Assembly: GCA_964508185.1 (NCBI GenBank)
Contig: CAZDSS010000006.1
Span: forward strand, 1 to 52,268
DNA from: CAZDSS01 sp964508185
GTDB lineage: Bacteria; Pseudomonadota; Alphaproteobacteria; Sphingomonadales; Govanellaceae
Direction: 5' to 3'
Length of the DNA stretch: 52,268 nucleotides
This document shows, piece by piece, positions 22,884 to 30,658 of this stretch (position 1 is its first letter; every line of letters begins with the position of its first letter). A model generated the notes under the pieces. That model saw nothing but the letters and a program-made list of their open reading frames with translations. It was not told the origin of the DNA and ran no database searches. Made by a program: the position numbers and the translations under genes.

Positions 22884-23902
22884 GCCACGCGCTCCATGAG
22901 TTCGCCCACCATGGTCATGCCCTGGTCGAGATTGCCGTAGAACAGGCGGAAGCCGCGGCAGCGCGCGACGAGATCGGCGATCGCCGTGAAGGCCGTCTCG
23001 CCCAGCCGGTCGCAATTGATGCTGGCGCTGCGCGTGAGGGCGAAAAGCTCCGCCGGCCGCAATTCCTCGATGCGCGCCCGCTCCTCCGGCCGGTATTCGG
23101 GGAAGAGGAGCAGGGCGGGGCTCGCCGGCACGTCCATGAGGCGGAGCGCCTCCTCCGGCGGCTTGAGATAGGCGACGGTGCCCTTGGGCGTCTTGAGGAA
23201 GCGGCGGCTGATGCGGTCCGCGCCCGCGCGCTCCGCGATGATGTCGATCGAGCGGTTCTTGAGGGAGACGGGCCGCGGATAGGGATGAAAGAGGCCCGTC
23301 TCCGGCCGGAGAAGGGCGAACTCGTCCGAGAACAGCCGCCAGCCCGAGACGGCGAGCCCCGCGGTCAGCGTGCTCTTGCCCGCGCCGGACAGCCCCGGCA
23401 TCATCACCGCCCGCCCCTTCCGCGCGACGACGCCCGCATGGAACATGAGCCAGGCGTCCGCCGTGGTGGCGACCATCCAGTTCATGGCCGACTCCAGGGC
23501 GAGGAAGCCGAGATCGGCGGGAAGCGGCACGAAGGGGGCGTTCCCGATCCCCGCCTGCACCATGGCGTTCGGCCGCACCCAGCGGCGCAGCAGGCTTGTC
23601 GGCGCGATCCTCAGATGGAAATCCACGGCGCGGTCGGCCGGATACTGGGGATATTCGCCGTAGATCGCGCGGAAATCCCGGCGCGCGAGGGGGGAAGAAA
23701 GCGCAAGGCGGGTCGCGAAGGGGCCGATCTGGAAGCGGAAGTCGCCCCGCCGCAGTGCGGCGTCCGCCGCATCCGAGACCGGCGGCCGGGGCGGCGCGAC
23801 CCGCGGCGCCTGCGCAACTGCCGCATGGTCATCCCGCTGGATCTCTGCCGTCTCCCCCAATGATTTCTCCCATGGGCGGCCCCCGCCGCCGTGACGTTGC
23901 AT
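22880..23902 (-). CDS. HprK-related kinase A
   Basis: A 340-residue protein with the P-loop kinase fold of HPr kinase/phosphorylase but without its usual PTS context. The Walker A motif is G-L-S-G-A-G-K-S-T, followed by G-W-R-L-F-S-D-E-F-A-L-L, which matches the strand with the catalytic acid in HprK. It fits the HprK-related kinase A family that travels with a PqqD-like protein and a nucleotidyltransferase. ATG 23902 is used, although no Shine-Dalgarno is visible on this strand; the upstream in-frame stretch to 24202 is a shadow of the PqqD gene. Its substrate is unknown; a neighbouring protein of the cassette is the obvious candidate. Confidence 0.85.
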   Translation of the reverse strand: MQRHGGGGRPWEKSLGETAEIQRDDHAAVAQAPRVAPPRPPVSDAADAALRRGDFRFQIGPFATRLALSSPLARRDFRAIYGEYPQYPADRAVDFHLRIAPTSLLRRWVRPNAMVQAGIGNAPFVPLPADLGFLALESAMNWMVATTADAWLMFHAGVVARKGRAVMMPGLSGAGKSTLTAGLAVSGWRLFSDEFALLRPETGLFHPYPRPVSLKNRSIDIIAERAGADRISRRFLKTPKGTVAYLKPPEEALRLMDVPASPALLLFPEYRPEERARIEELRPAELFALTRSASINCDRLGETAFTAIADLVARCRGFRLFYGNLDQGMTMVGELMERVA

Positions 23903-23942
23903 AGAGATCAGGAGGTTACATGATCCCGGCCGGATTGTGGAA

Positions 23943-24272
23943 TCAGCTTTGCGGCGCAACCGGATCGTCTGCGCGCGGCGCGATGAGGCCGATGCGGTCA
24001 AACTCATGGAGCGTTTCCGCCACCCGGTGCGCGAGCCCCGCCCGCTCCTCCGCCCTCGCATCCAGCTCCCGCGCGAGGTTTTCCGCAAGCTCCCCCGCCG
24101 TCTGGGCCTTGTCCGCCAGCATGTCGAGGATCCTGAGCGACAGGAGATCGAGGAGATGGGTCTCCCCCGACCGGGGGTCGTGGAGCGCCGCGACGCCCGC
24201 AAGATCGCGCCGGATGAAGCCGGCGCTGCCGGGCGCGTGCCAGCGAGTGTCGGGTCTCGTCATGGAGATCAT
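23943..24272 (-). CDS. PqqD-like protein of the HPr-rel-A system
   Basis: A 109-residue protein with the PqqD winged-helix fold (D-P-R-S-G-E-T-H-L-L-D-L-L-S-L-R-I-L, then a helix starting T-A-G-E-L-A-E-N). In PQQ and lasso-peptide pathways PqqD domains bind the leader of a precursor peptide and present it to a modifying enzyme, so a chaperone role toward an unknown protein is plausible. Starts at 24272 or 24263 are both possible; neither has a clear ribosome site. It lies between the exported unknown protein (44 nt upstream) and the HprK-like kinase (40 nt downstream). Confidence 0.82.
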   Translation of the reverse strand: MISMTRPDTRWHAPGSAGFIRRDLAGVAALHDPRSGETHLLDLLSLRILDMLADKAQTAGELAENLARELDARAEERAGLAHRVAETLHEFDRIGLIAPRADDPVAPQS

Positions 24273-24315
24273 GAGCGCGGGGCGGCGCCCGCCCGCCGCG
24301 CCGGACGGCGGGTCA

Positions 24316-24756
24316 TCAGGCGGTGGTGCCCGTCAGGATGGACATGACGCAGGTCTCGCCGATGTTGTTGTTGTAGACGAGCGCCCGCAGCCGGTCCGTA
24401 TCGACGCTGCCGTCAACCACGCGGTCCTCGGCGGAGCCGAAGGGATCCTGGGTCACGAAGATCGTTTCATAAGGCTCTTCCGGCGTCGGGTTCTGGGCCG
24501 GGATCGGGTTGCCTTCCTCGTCCACCCGAACGATGGCGCCGGGAATCTCGCGATCGCCGGGCTCCACCAGGCAGCCCGCAGACACGGCCCAGGCGGAGGA
24601 GGCGCGGAACGTGAGGATCAGGGGCGCGCCAACGGCCGCGGCCTTGAGGATCTGACGCCGGGCGTCATCGGTCCGTGCCTCGGGGGCGGCAGCCGCGGAC
24701 TGATGTTCGCCGCCACCGGCCGGCGTTTCCTGCATATGACGATCTTCCCGATTCAT
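24316..24756 (-). CDS. Exported protein of unknown function heading the HPr-rel-A cassette
   Basis: A 146-residue protein that I cannot assign. Residues about 33-57 form a twin-arginine-like leader (R-R-Q-I-L-K-A-A-A-V-G-A-P then a hydrophobic stretch ending S-S-A-W-A), preceded by a 30-residue hydrophilic extension. The mature part is about 88 residues, acidic, with two cysteines (S-A-G-C-L near its start, G-E-T-C-V near its end). The ATG has a strong GGAGGT 8 nt upstream, so it is well translated. As first gene in the cassette, it may be the protein that the PqqD-like, kinase and nucleotidyltransferase proteins act on. That is inference from position and leader. Confidence 0.7.
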   Translation of the reverse strand: MNREDRHMQETPAGGGEHQSAAAAPEARTDDARRQILKAAAVGAPLILTFRASSAWAVSAGCLVEPGDREIPGAIVRVDEEGNPIPAQNPTPEEPYETIFVTQDPFGSAEDRVVDGSVDTDRLRALVYNNNIGETCVMSILTGTTA

Positions 24757-24983
24757 TATGCGTTACCTCCGCTAAACCAATAGCATGCCGCCCGAAGGGG
24801 GCAAGGGATGGAACTGCTTGGCAAACGACGGAAGCGTACGCAAGTTCCCCCGCAGTCTCCATCCTTGAAAACGAAGCAAAAAACGCGCCAAACCCCGCCT
24901 TTGGTGATATGTTATGAGCTTGAGCCGGGTGCTCCATGACGTCCGCAGGGCGTTTTGTAAATTTTTCCGACACATTCGCCGGG

Positions 24984-24989
24984 TATAAT
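24984..24989 (+). promoter_or_regulatory. -10 element upstream of phoR
   Basis: A perfect TATAAT lies 29 bp before the phoR ATG. No standard -35 is present; TTGTAAATTTT at 24955-24965 resembles one half of a Pho box, but the second half is poor. Initiation would be near 24996. Confidence 0.4.
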
Positions 24990-25017
24990 TGCGGCATTGC
25001 CCAATTCTGGATCGCTC

Positions 25018-26496
25018 ATGATGACCCTACCTCGACTGGATTTCAACTGGGCCCGGCTGATTTCGACCTTGAGCGTGCCAGCGGCGGTGATCCTGATCCT
25101 GTGGATTGCCGGCGCGATTTCGGCCCTGGCGGCGCTCGTCTTTCTTGCGACCGTGGCCCTGACCCTCGCCTGGGTCTTCGCCCGCCACGGGACGGAGCTT
25201 GACATCGAGACCCGGCGCGCGCGCATCGCCGCGGCGCGGCGGCCGCGCAACGACCGGCGTCCCATGCTCGCCGGGCTCGTCGAAGGCATGGGGGATCCCC
25301 TGATCCTGCTCGATCTCGACCAGCGGGTGGTTCATGCCAACCGCGCCGCCCGGCGGCTGTTCGGCCGCCAGATCGTGGGGCAGGACATCACCTTCTATCT
25401 GCGCCATCCCGCGGCCATCAAGGCCATCGAGCAGGCGATCGAGCGCGGCCAGGCGGACGAGCAGGAGATCACCATCTTCGACCCCGTGGAGCGCGCCTTT
25501 CTCATCCGCGTCACCGCCCTCGACATGGACGGGGCGGGCGGCGACGGCGGCGAGGACGACGGGCCGACGCGCTATCTCGTGGTGTCCATCGTGGACGTGA
25601 CCAAGATGAAGCGGGCGGAGAAGATCCGCAAGTTCTGCGAGGAATTCGTCACCCGCGCCCTGCGGCGTCCGCTGGACGACGCCACGCGCAAGCAGTTTAT
25701 CGAGGTGCCGTTTGCCAGCGTCGATAACGCCGACCTNNNNNNNNNNAAGATGCGGGTGGATTTCGTCGCCAACGCCAGCCACGAACTGCGCACGCCCCTC
25801 GCCTCGGTCCTCGGCTTCGTCGAGACGCTCATGGGCAAGGCGGGCGAGGATCCGGCGACAAGGTCCCGCTTCCTCGGCATCGTCCATGACGAGGCGACGC
25901 GCATGCAGCGGCTCATCAACGATCTTTTGTCTCTCTCCCGAATCGAGATGGACCAGCATGTGGCGCCCGAGGGCGAGGTGGATCTCGTGCCGCTTCTCGA
26001 GGGCATCGCCCGCACCATGGGACTGCGCACCGAGGGCGATCTCGTCCGAATCGAGGCGCCGGAGCATCTGCCGCCCGTGCGCGGCGACCGCGACCAGCTG
26101 CTGCAGGTGTTCCAGAATCTCATCGACAACGCCTGCAAATACGGCCGCCCCGGCGCGCCGGTCGAGCTGCGCCTCAGCCTTGTCGACCATCTGCCGAACC
26201 GCGCCCTGCCGGGCGTCGCGGTCGCCGTCTTCAATCACGGGGAAGGCATTCCGCCCGAACATCTGCCGCGCCTCACCGAGCGCTTCTACCGGGTCGATAC
26301 CGCCCGCTCGCGCAAGCTCGGCGGCACGGGGCTGGGGCTTGCCATTGTCAAGCATATCATCGCCCGCCATCGCGGCGCGCTGCAGATCGAGAGCGAACAG
26401 GGCGTCGGCACCACGGTCACCGTATCCCTGCCCCGGGCCGATGTTGCGGAGGATGCGGCGGAGGACGCCGCCAATCTGCAACAGTCCGGCCTGTAA
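25018..26496 (+). CDS. phoR: Phosphate-regulon sensor histidine kinase (interrupted by an assembly gap)
   Basis: Membrane sensor that phosphorylates PhoB when phosphate is scarce. Two hydrophobic segments at the N-terminus (about 13-50) are followed by a PAS domain (L-I-L-L-D-L-D-Q-R-V-V-H-A-N), the phosphoacceptor helix F-V-A-N-A-S-H-E-L-R-T-P-L and ATPase boxes N (N-L-I-D-N-A-C-K-Y), F and G (G-G-T-G-L-G-L-A-I-V). The start ATG 25018 is chosen over TTG 24997. Ten N at 25737-25746 and about 40 codons before them sit just ahead of the phosphoacceptor helix. PhoR relatives pass directly from K-M-K-R-A-E-K to M-R-V-D-F-V-A-N, so that stretch is probably not part of the real gene (see finding). 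phoB follows after 35 bp. Confidence 0.9.
   Translation: MMTLPRLDFNWARLISTLSVPAAVILILWIAGAISALAALVFLATVALTLAWVFARHGTELDIETRRARIAAARRPRNDRRPMLAGLVEGMGDPLILLDLDQRVVHANRAARRLFGRQIVGQDITFYLRHPAAIKAIEQAIERGQADEQEITIFDPVERAFLIRVTALDMDGAGGDGGEDDGPTRYLVVSIVDVTKMKRAEKIRKFCEEFVTRALRRPLDDATRKQFIEVPFASVDNADXXXXKMRVDFVANASHELRTPLASVLGFVETLMGKAGEDPATRSRFLGIVHDEATRMQRLINDLLSLSRIEMDQHVAPEGEVDLVPLLEGIARTMGLRTEGDLVRIEAPEHLPPVRGDRDQLLQVFQNLIDNACKYGRPGAPVELRLSLVDHLPNRALPGVAVAVFNHGEGIPPEHLPRLTERFYRVDTARSRKLGGTGLGLAIVKHIIARHRGALQIESEQGVGTTVTVSLPRADVAEDAAEDAANLQQSGL
25737..25746. other. Assembly gap of ten N inside phoR
   Basis: A run of exactly ten N, a common scaffold-gap placeholder, so the true distance is unknown. 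The reading frame happens to continue across it, which should not be taken as real. Confidence 0.97.
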
Positions 26497-26512
26497 CATT
26501 TCTGTCATGGAA
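26491..26512 (+). promoter_or_regulatory. Pho box upstream of phoB
   Basis: Two 11-bp direct repeats, CTGTAACATTT (26491-26501) and CTGTCATGGAA (26502-26512), match the PhoB consensus of CTGT(C/A)AT plus a 4-bp AT-rich spacer. The box overlaps the phoR stop and lies 19 bp before the phoB ATG, with a possible -10 (CAATAT) at 26518-26523. It implies that phoB is autoregulated by phosphate starvation in addition to read-through from phoR. Confidence 0.8.
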
Positions 26513-26531
26513 AGGGGGCAATATCCCGCAC

Positions 26532-27242
26532 ATGAAACCGCGCATATTGCTGATCGAGGACGACCCGAGCCTCACCGAGCTCATCCGCTACAATCTGGAG
26601 GAGGAGGGCTTCGCGATCGCAACCTCCGCCGACGGGGAGGAAGGCCTGCTGCTCGCCGAGGAGGACCCGCCGGACCTCATCCTTCTCGACTGGATGCTGC
26701 CCAACCTGTCGGGCATCGAGATCTGCCGCCGCCTGCGCCGCAATGCGGATACCGCCAATCTCCCCGTCATCATGCTGACCGCCCGCGCCGAGGAGGCCGA
26801 CCGGGTCCGCGGCCTCGATACCGGGGCGGATGACTACGTCACCAAGCCCTTCTCCCCGCGCGAGCTTGTGGCCCGCATCCATGCGGTCCTCCGCCGCATC
26901 CGCCCGGCGCTTTCGGGCGAAGTCCTGACCTATGCCGATCTCGCGCTCGACGGCACGAGCTACAAGGTCACGCGCAACGGCACGCCCATCCATCTCGGCC
27001 CCACCGAATTCCGCCTGCTGCGCCTGTTCATGGAGCATCCCCAGCGGGTGTTCTCTCGCGAGCAGCTTCTGGATGCCGTCTGGGGTCGCGACGTCTATGT
27101 GGAGCTTCGCACCGTGGACGTCCATATCCGCCGCCTGCGCAAGGCCCTGAGCGCGAGCGGCGGACCCGATCTCATCCGCACCGTGCGCGCCGCCGGCTAT
27201 GCCCTGGACGCCGCCGCGGCACAGCCTCCCGCAAGTTCGTAA
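26532..27242 (+). CDS. phoB: Phosphate regulon response regulator
   Basis: OmpR/PhoB-type regulator, 236 residues, activated by PhoR. The receiver domain has the acidic pocket E9-D10-D11, phosphoacceptor Asp53 in L-L-D-W-M-L-P, the Thr in V-I-M-L-T-A-R-A and Lys in V-T-K-P-F-S-P-R-E-L. The C-terminal winged helix shows L-G-P-T-E-F-R-L-L and V-D-V-H-I-R-R-L-R-K-A-L, close to the PhoB DNA-recognition helix. It directly follows phoR, and the Pho box sits between them. The pst transport genes that often lie between phoR and phoB in alphaproteobacteria are absent. Confidence 0.94.
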   Translation: MKPRILLIEDDPSLTELIRYNLEEEGFAIATSADGEEGLLLAEEDPPDLILLDWMLPNLSGIEICRRLRRNADTANLPVIMLTARAEEADRVRGLDTGADDYVTKPFSPRELVARIHAVLRRIRPALSGEVLTYADLALDGTSYKVTRNGTPIHLGPTEFRLLRLFMEHPQRVFSREQLLDAVWGRDVYVELRTVDVHIRRLRKALSASGGPDLIRTVRAAGYALDAAAAQPPASS

Positions 27243-27630
27243 CCCGTCACGGATCCCGCGCGCGACGCGTCCGGATGAGGTGGGGTGCGCCCCTCCCCGC
27301 CCGCCTTCAACCGCGGCCGGAACTGTCGCGCAACTTTACAATCGCGCCCCCGTCCCGGTGCGGGAGAAGCGCCGAAGGCCTTGCCCGTTCTGGAATGGCA
27401 AGTTTCTTGCTTGCCGTGGACCGGGGGAACGCCGAGGGGTCAAACCTGCAGCTTTCGCACCGTCAGAACCGGGTGCGGAAAATGGGTGAAAGGGTGGGGA
27501 TCTTGCGGTTATACTCTGTTAACCATACCGTATATGGGGGCCGCTTCGATAGATCAGGCCATCGCCGGGTCCGGCGGAATCTCCCGACTGGCGGCGGAAT
27601 GCTCGTGGTCATTGGCAAGAGGCGAGGACA
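27243..27630. other. Intergenic stretch after phoB with no clear gene
   Basis: I see no convincing coding frame here; the short frames lack codon bias and conserved features. It holds a GGCAAG/CTTGCC hairpin (27397-27415) without a T run, and AT-rich DNA with a TATACT at about 27509 that may be part of the promoter for the small downstream gene. No strong -35 was found. Confidence 0.5.
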
Positions 27631-27873
27631 ATGAGCGACTTCTCGAAGCAGGATGATCAGGAGCGCATGTCCCTGCGCAACTCGCTCCTGGTATGGGTGT
27701 TCGGGGCAGTCCTGGGATGGGCGGTCGCCGTGGTGGCGGTCTACGGCATCATCCGCAGCAGCGACGATCACCGGGTCGCCGAGGATATCGTACCTGCGGA
27801 AGAGCAGCAGCTGGACCGCATCGCGCCCGCGGCGGGCGAGACCAGCGATCCCGACGCCACCCCGAAGCTCTGA
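27631..27873 (+). CDS. Small single-span membrane protein
   Basis: An 80-residue protein of unknown function. One membrane helix (about 19-42, L-L-V-W-V-F-G-A-V-L-G-W-A-V-A-V) separates a charged N-terminus from an acidic, proline-containing C-terminus ending D-P-D-A-T-P-K-L. GAGG lies 5 nt before the ATG. It has its own long upstream region and does not form an operon. Coding is supported by the membrane helix, codon pattern and ribosome site; no family is recognised. Confidence 0.65.
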   Translation: MSDFSKQDDQERMSLRNSLLVWVFGAVLGWAVAVVAVYGIIRSSDDHRVAEDIVPAEEQQLDRIAPAAGETSDPDATPKL

Positions 27874-27920
27874 TCTCCCGAGATTTCCGGCGCCCCGCGG
27901 CCGGGGCCGGGCCGCAGCAG

Positions 27921-27950
27921 GGGGCGTGTGCGCCGCCGGAGCGCCCCTTT
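27921..27950 (+). terminator. Possible terminator of the small membrane protein gene
   Basis: GGGGCG (27921-27926) can pair with CGCCCC (27942-27947), followed by TTTCCTT. The loop is long and the T run short, so this is a weak call. Confidence 0.3.
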
Positions 27951-27954
27951 CCTT

Positions 27955-28731
27955 CTACTTCGTCAATCCCGCCTTGCGCAGGATCTCATGCACATAGACC
28001 ACCGGGATCGCAAAGGAGATTCCGGTGGGCTCGGACAGCGCCCGCTCCTTGGTTTCCTTGATGAAGGTGCTGTTGAGGACCGCCTCCACCCGGCCGGTGG
28101 CGGCGTCATACATGGGGCTGCCGCTGTTGCCCGGGAAGGCGGTGATGTCCAGCTGATAGACGTCGAAGGGATTGCGCAGGATCATGCGCGCATCCAGCAG
28201 GCGCGAGCTCGCCTGGGGGATGCGGATGGGCGTGATCGCCGCCACATGGCCCACATGGGTCACGGGGTAGACGCCGAAGACCGAGCCGATGGGATAGCCG
28301 GTGATCGCGATCCGCGTCCCGTCGCGAAGCAGCGCGCCGGAGCCGAGTTTCACCGGCGGCAGCGGATCGCCGCTGATCCGAAGCAGGGCGAGATCGTGAT
28401 CGGGATCCATGGCGACGATTTCGGCGTCGCGATCGGTGAAGTTGCGGGCATGGCCCACGATCACCACCAGCCGCTCCTTGTTGTCGGTATCCATGACGCT
28501 CGGCAGCACATGGAAGTTGGTGACCACATGCCGCCCGTCATGGACCACGAAGCCCGTGCCCTTGAGATCGAGCGGCGGGCGGCGCAGGGGCTGGACGGTG
28601 CCGATGCCGACGATGCTCGCCTTCATGCCCTGGACGATGTCGGGAAAGACGTCGGCGGCCCGCGCCGGCTGCATCGCCAGAAGGCCGAACAGCGTGATCA
28701 AGCCCATCACCAGACGGCGCATCGCCCTCAT
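27955..28731 (-). CDS. Exported trypsin-like serine protease
   Basis: A 258-residue S1-fold protease with a signal peptide (about 1-25, cleaved after A-R-A). The catalytic triad is His74 in T-N-F-H-V, Asp113 in D-H-D-L-A-L-L and Ser203 in G-N-S-G-S-P. No PDZ domain follows, unlike DegP/HtrA. It lies 19 nt downstream of the XrtA-type amidotransferase gene, last in the exosortase A operon, so it may process or clear envelope proteins sorted by XrtA. That link is inferred from position only. Confidence 0.88.
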   Translation of the reverse strand: MRAMRRLVMGLITLFGLLAMQPARAADVFPDIVQGMKASIVGIGTVQPLRRPPLDLKGTGFVVHDGRHVVTNFHVLPSVMDTDNKERLVVIVGHARNFTDRDAEIVAMDPDHDLALLRISGDPLPPVKLGSGALLRDGTRIAITGYPIGSVFGVYPVTHVGHVAAITPIRIPQASSRLLDARMILRNPFDVYQLDITAFPGNSGSPMYDAATGRVEAVLNSTFIKETKERALSEPTGISFAIPVVYVHEILRKAGLTK

Positions 28732-28750
28732 CCCTTCCCTTCCGGTTCCA

Positions 28751-30652
28751 TCACGCGGCCTGCATCCGGCGCAGGCTGGATTCGAACATCAACAAGGCCC
28801 AAAGAACGGCGCTGTGGTTGGACCGCCCCGACTGGTGCTCGTCCACGAGGCGGGTGAGATAGTTTAGGTCAAAATAGCCGGTATCGGCCAGCACCGGGCT
28901 TTGCACCGCATCCCGGATGCGCTGGCGGAGGGCGTCGCGGAACCAGTGTTCGAGGGGGACCGCGAAGCCCATCTTGGGGCGATAGAGGATGTTGGCCGAA
29001 AGATGCGGCTCCAGCGCCTTCTTGAAGGCGAGCTTGCCCTGCCGCCCCTGGAGATTGAGGCTGGTGGGGATGGTCGCTGCCCATTCCACGAACTTGTGGT
29101 CGAGCAAGGGCACACGCGCCTCCAGGGCATGGGCCATGCTGGCGCGGTCCACCTTGGTCAGGATGTCGCCCGGAAGATAGGTCTTGATGTCCGCATACTG
29201 CACGCGGCCGAGTTCGTCCTCCACCGGCGCATCATCCATTACCCCGCGCAGCACGGAGAGCGCGTCATAGCCCTGCAGCTCCCGCCTGAAGGCCGGGCTG
29301 AACAGATTGCGCCGCAGCCGCGCGGGCAGCATGGTGACGGTATGGAAATAGGCTTCCGCCGCATCGAAGGACAGGGCCTCGAAGGTGGATTTCGCGCGGA
29401 AGTATCTCGGCGCCCAGTCGAGCTTGGGATAGACCCGGCCGAGGAAGCCGAACAGTGGACGCCGGATGCCAAGCGGCAGCCGGTCACGGATCGACTGCTC
29501 GTAGGCGTGCCAGCGATGGCGGCGGTAGCCCGCGAACAGCTCGTCGCCGCCGTCGCCGGACAGCGCCACCGTCACATGCTCCCGCGCCAGTTCGCAGACC
29601 CGGTAGGTGGGCATGGCCGAGCTGTCGGCGAAGGGCTCGTCATAAAGGCCTGCGAGCTTGTCGACGAGGGCGATGTCGTCGGGATTGACGATCCGGGTCA
29701 CATGGCCGGTCCGGTAGCGTTCGGCCACTTCCTTCGCGTAATCCCGCTCGTCATAGTCCGGCCGGTCGAAGCCGATCGAGAAGGTGCGCAAGGGGTCGGC
29801 CCCAAGCCCCGCCATCATGGCGACGACCGCGCTGGAATCGACCCCGCCCGACAGGAACGCGCCCAGAGGCACGTCGGACACGAGCCGCAGCTTCACGGCT
29901 TCCCTGAGGCGCGGGATCAATTCCTCCGCCACCGCTTCATGGCTGTCGAGCCTGGGGTCGGCGCGGAAGCGCACGTCCCAGTAGCGGACGGGCTCCGCCG
30001 GGGCGTCGCCCCGCCGCTGGGTCATGTGATGTCCCGGCGGCAGCTTGCGGACGGCCTTGTAGATGGTCTTGGGGTCAGGGATATAGCCGTAGGCGAAATA
30101 ATCCTCGACCGCGTGGCTGTCGATCTCCCGGGGGAGATCCGGCATCGCCTGCAGGGCCTTGAGCTCCGATGCGAAGGCAAGGCGGCCGTCGGCGAGATGG
30201 GCGTAGTAAAGCGGCTTGATGCCAAGCCTGTCGCGGGCGAGGAACAGGGTGTCCGCCTTGCGGTCATAGATCGCGAAGGCGAACATGCCGCGGAAGCGGT
30301 CGATCACATGGGGCCCCCATTCGGCCCAGCCATGGATGATGACCTCGGTATCCGTATGGGTGCGGAAGACGTAGCCCTTGCCCTCGAGCTCGGCGCGGAT
30401 CTCGGCGAAATTGAAGATCTCGCCGTTGAACACGATGAGGATGTCGCCCGCCTCGTTGCTCATGGGCTGGTGGCCGGCGGGGCTGAGATCGATGATCGCA
30501 AGCCGCCGGTGGCCGAGGGCGAGGCCCGGCTCCAGATGGGTGCCCGCATCGTCCGGCCCGCGATGGGTGAGGCTGTCGTTCATGCGCGCGACGAGTGCGG
30601 CATCGAAACTCCGCCGGCCGCTGCGATCAAAGATCCCGACGAGACCGCACAT
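28751..30652 (-). CDS. Asparagine synthase family amidotransferase, XrtA/PEP-CTERM-associated
   Basis: Glutamine-dependent amidotransferase of the asparagine synthase fold, 633 residues, in the subfamily that accompanies exosortase A exopolysaccharide loci. It has an intact glutaminase half (M-C-G-L-V-G-I-F with nucleophile Cys2, R-G-P-D-D-A-G, F-N-G-E-I-F-N) and the synthase PP-loop S-G-G-V-D-S-S (268-274) with S-G-D-G-G-D-E-L-F-A-G-Y. The likely role is amidation of a sugar acid or other carboxylate in the polysaccharide; free asparagine synthesis cannot be excluded. It starts 6 nt after the XrtA gene ends. It is the only one of three such proteins in the window that retains Cys2. Confidence 0.92.
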   Translation of the reverse strand: MCGLVGIFDRSGRRSFDAALVARMNDSLTHRGPDDAGTHLEPGLALGHRRLAIIDLSPAGHQPMSNEAGDILIVFNGEIFNFAEIRAELEGKGYVFRTHTDTEVIIHGWAEWGPHVIDRFRGMFAFAIYDRKADTLFLARDRLGIKPLYYAHLADGRLAFASELKALQAMPDLPREIDSHAVEDYFAYGYIPDPKTIYKAVRKLPPGHHMTQRRGDAPAEPVRYWDVRFRADPRLDSHEAVAEELIPRLREAVKLRLVSDVPLGAFLSGGVDSSAVVAMMAGLGADPLRTFSIGFDRPDYDERDYAKEVAERYRTGHVTRIVNPDDIALVDKLAGLYDEPFADSSAMPTYRVCELAREHVTVALSGDGGDELFAGYRRHRWHAYEQSIRDRLPLGIRRPLFGFLGRVYPKLDWAPRYFRAKSTFEALSFDAAEAYFHTVTMLPARLRRNLFSPAFRRELQGYDALSVLRGVMDDAPVEDELGRVQYADIKTYLPGDILTKVDRASMAHALEARVPLLDHKFVEWAATIPTSLNLQGRQGKLAFKKALEPHLSANILYRPKMGFAVPLEHWFRDALRQRIRDAVQSPVLADTGYFDLNYLTRLVDEHQSGRSNHSAVLWALLMFESSLRRMQAA

Positions 30653-30658
30653 GTCAAA

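Noticed and set aside
23920..24783. A plus-strand frame with a good AGGAGGT before its ATG
   Set aside because: It is antisense to the PqqD-like gene and the exported protein gene. Its product is low-complexity Ser/Arg/Gly without family features; the ribosome-site match is judged chance.
24955..24977. Possible Pho box upstream of phoR
   Set aside because: The first half resembles the consensus but the second half does not, and the 11-bp spacing is not kept.
27397..27415. Hairpin after phoB as a terminator
   Set aside because: The stem is only six pairs and no T run follows.
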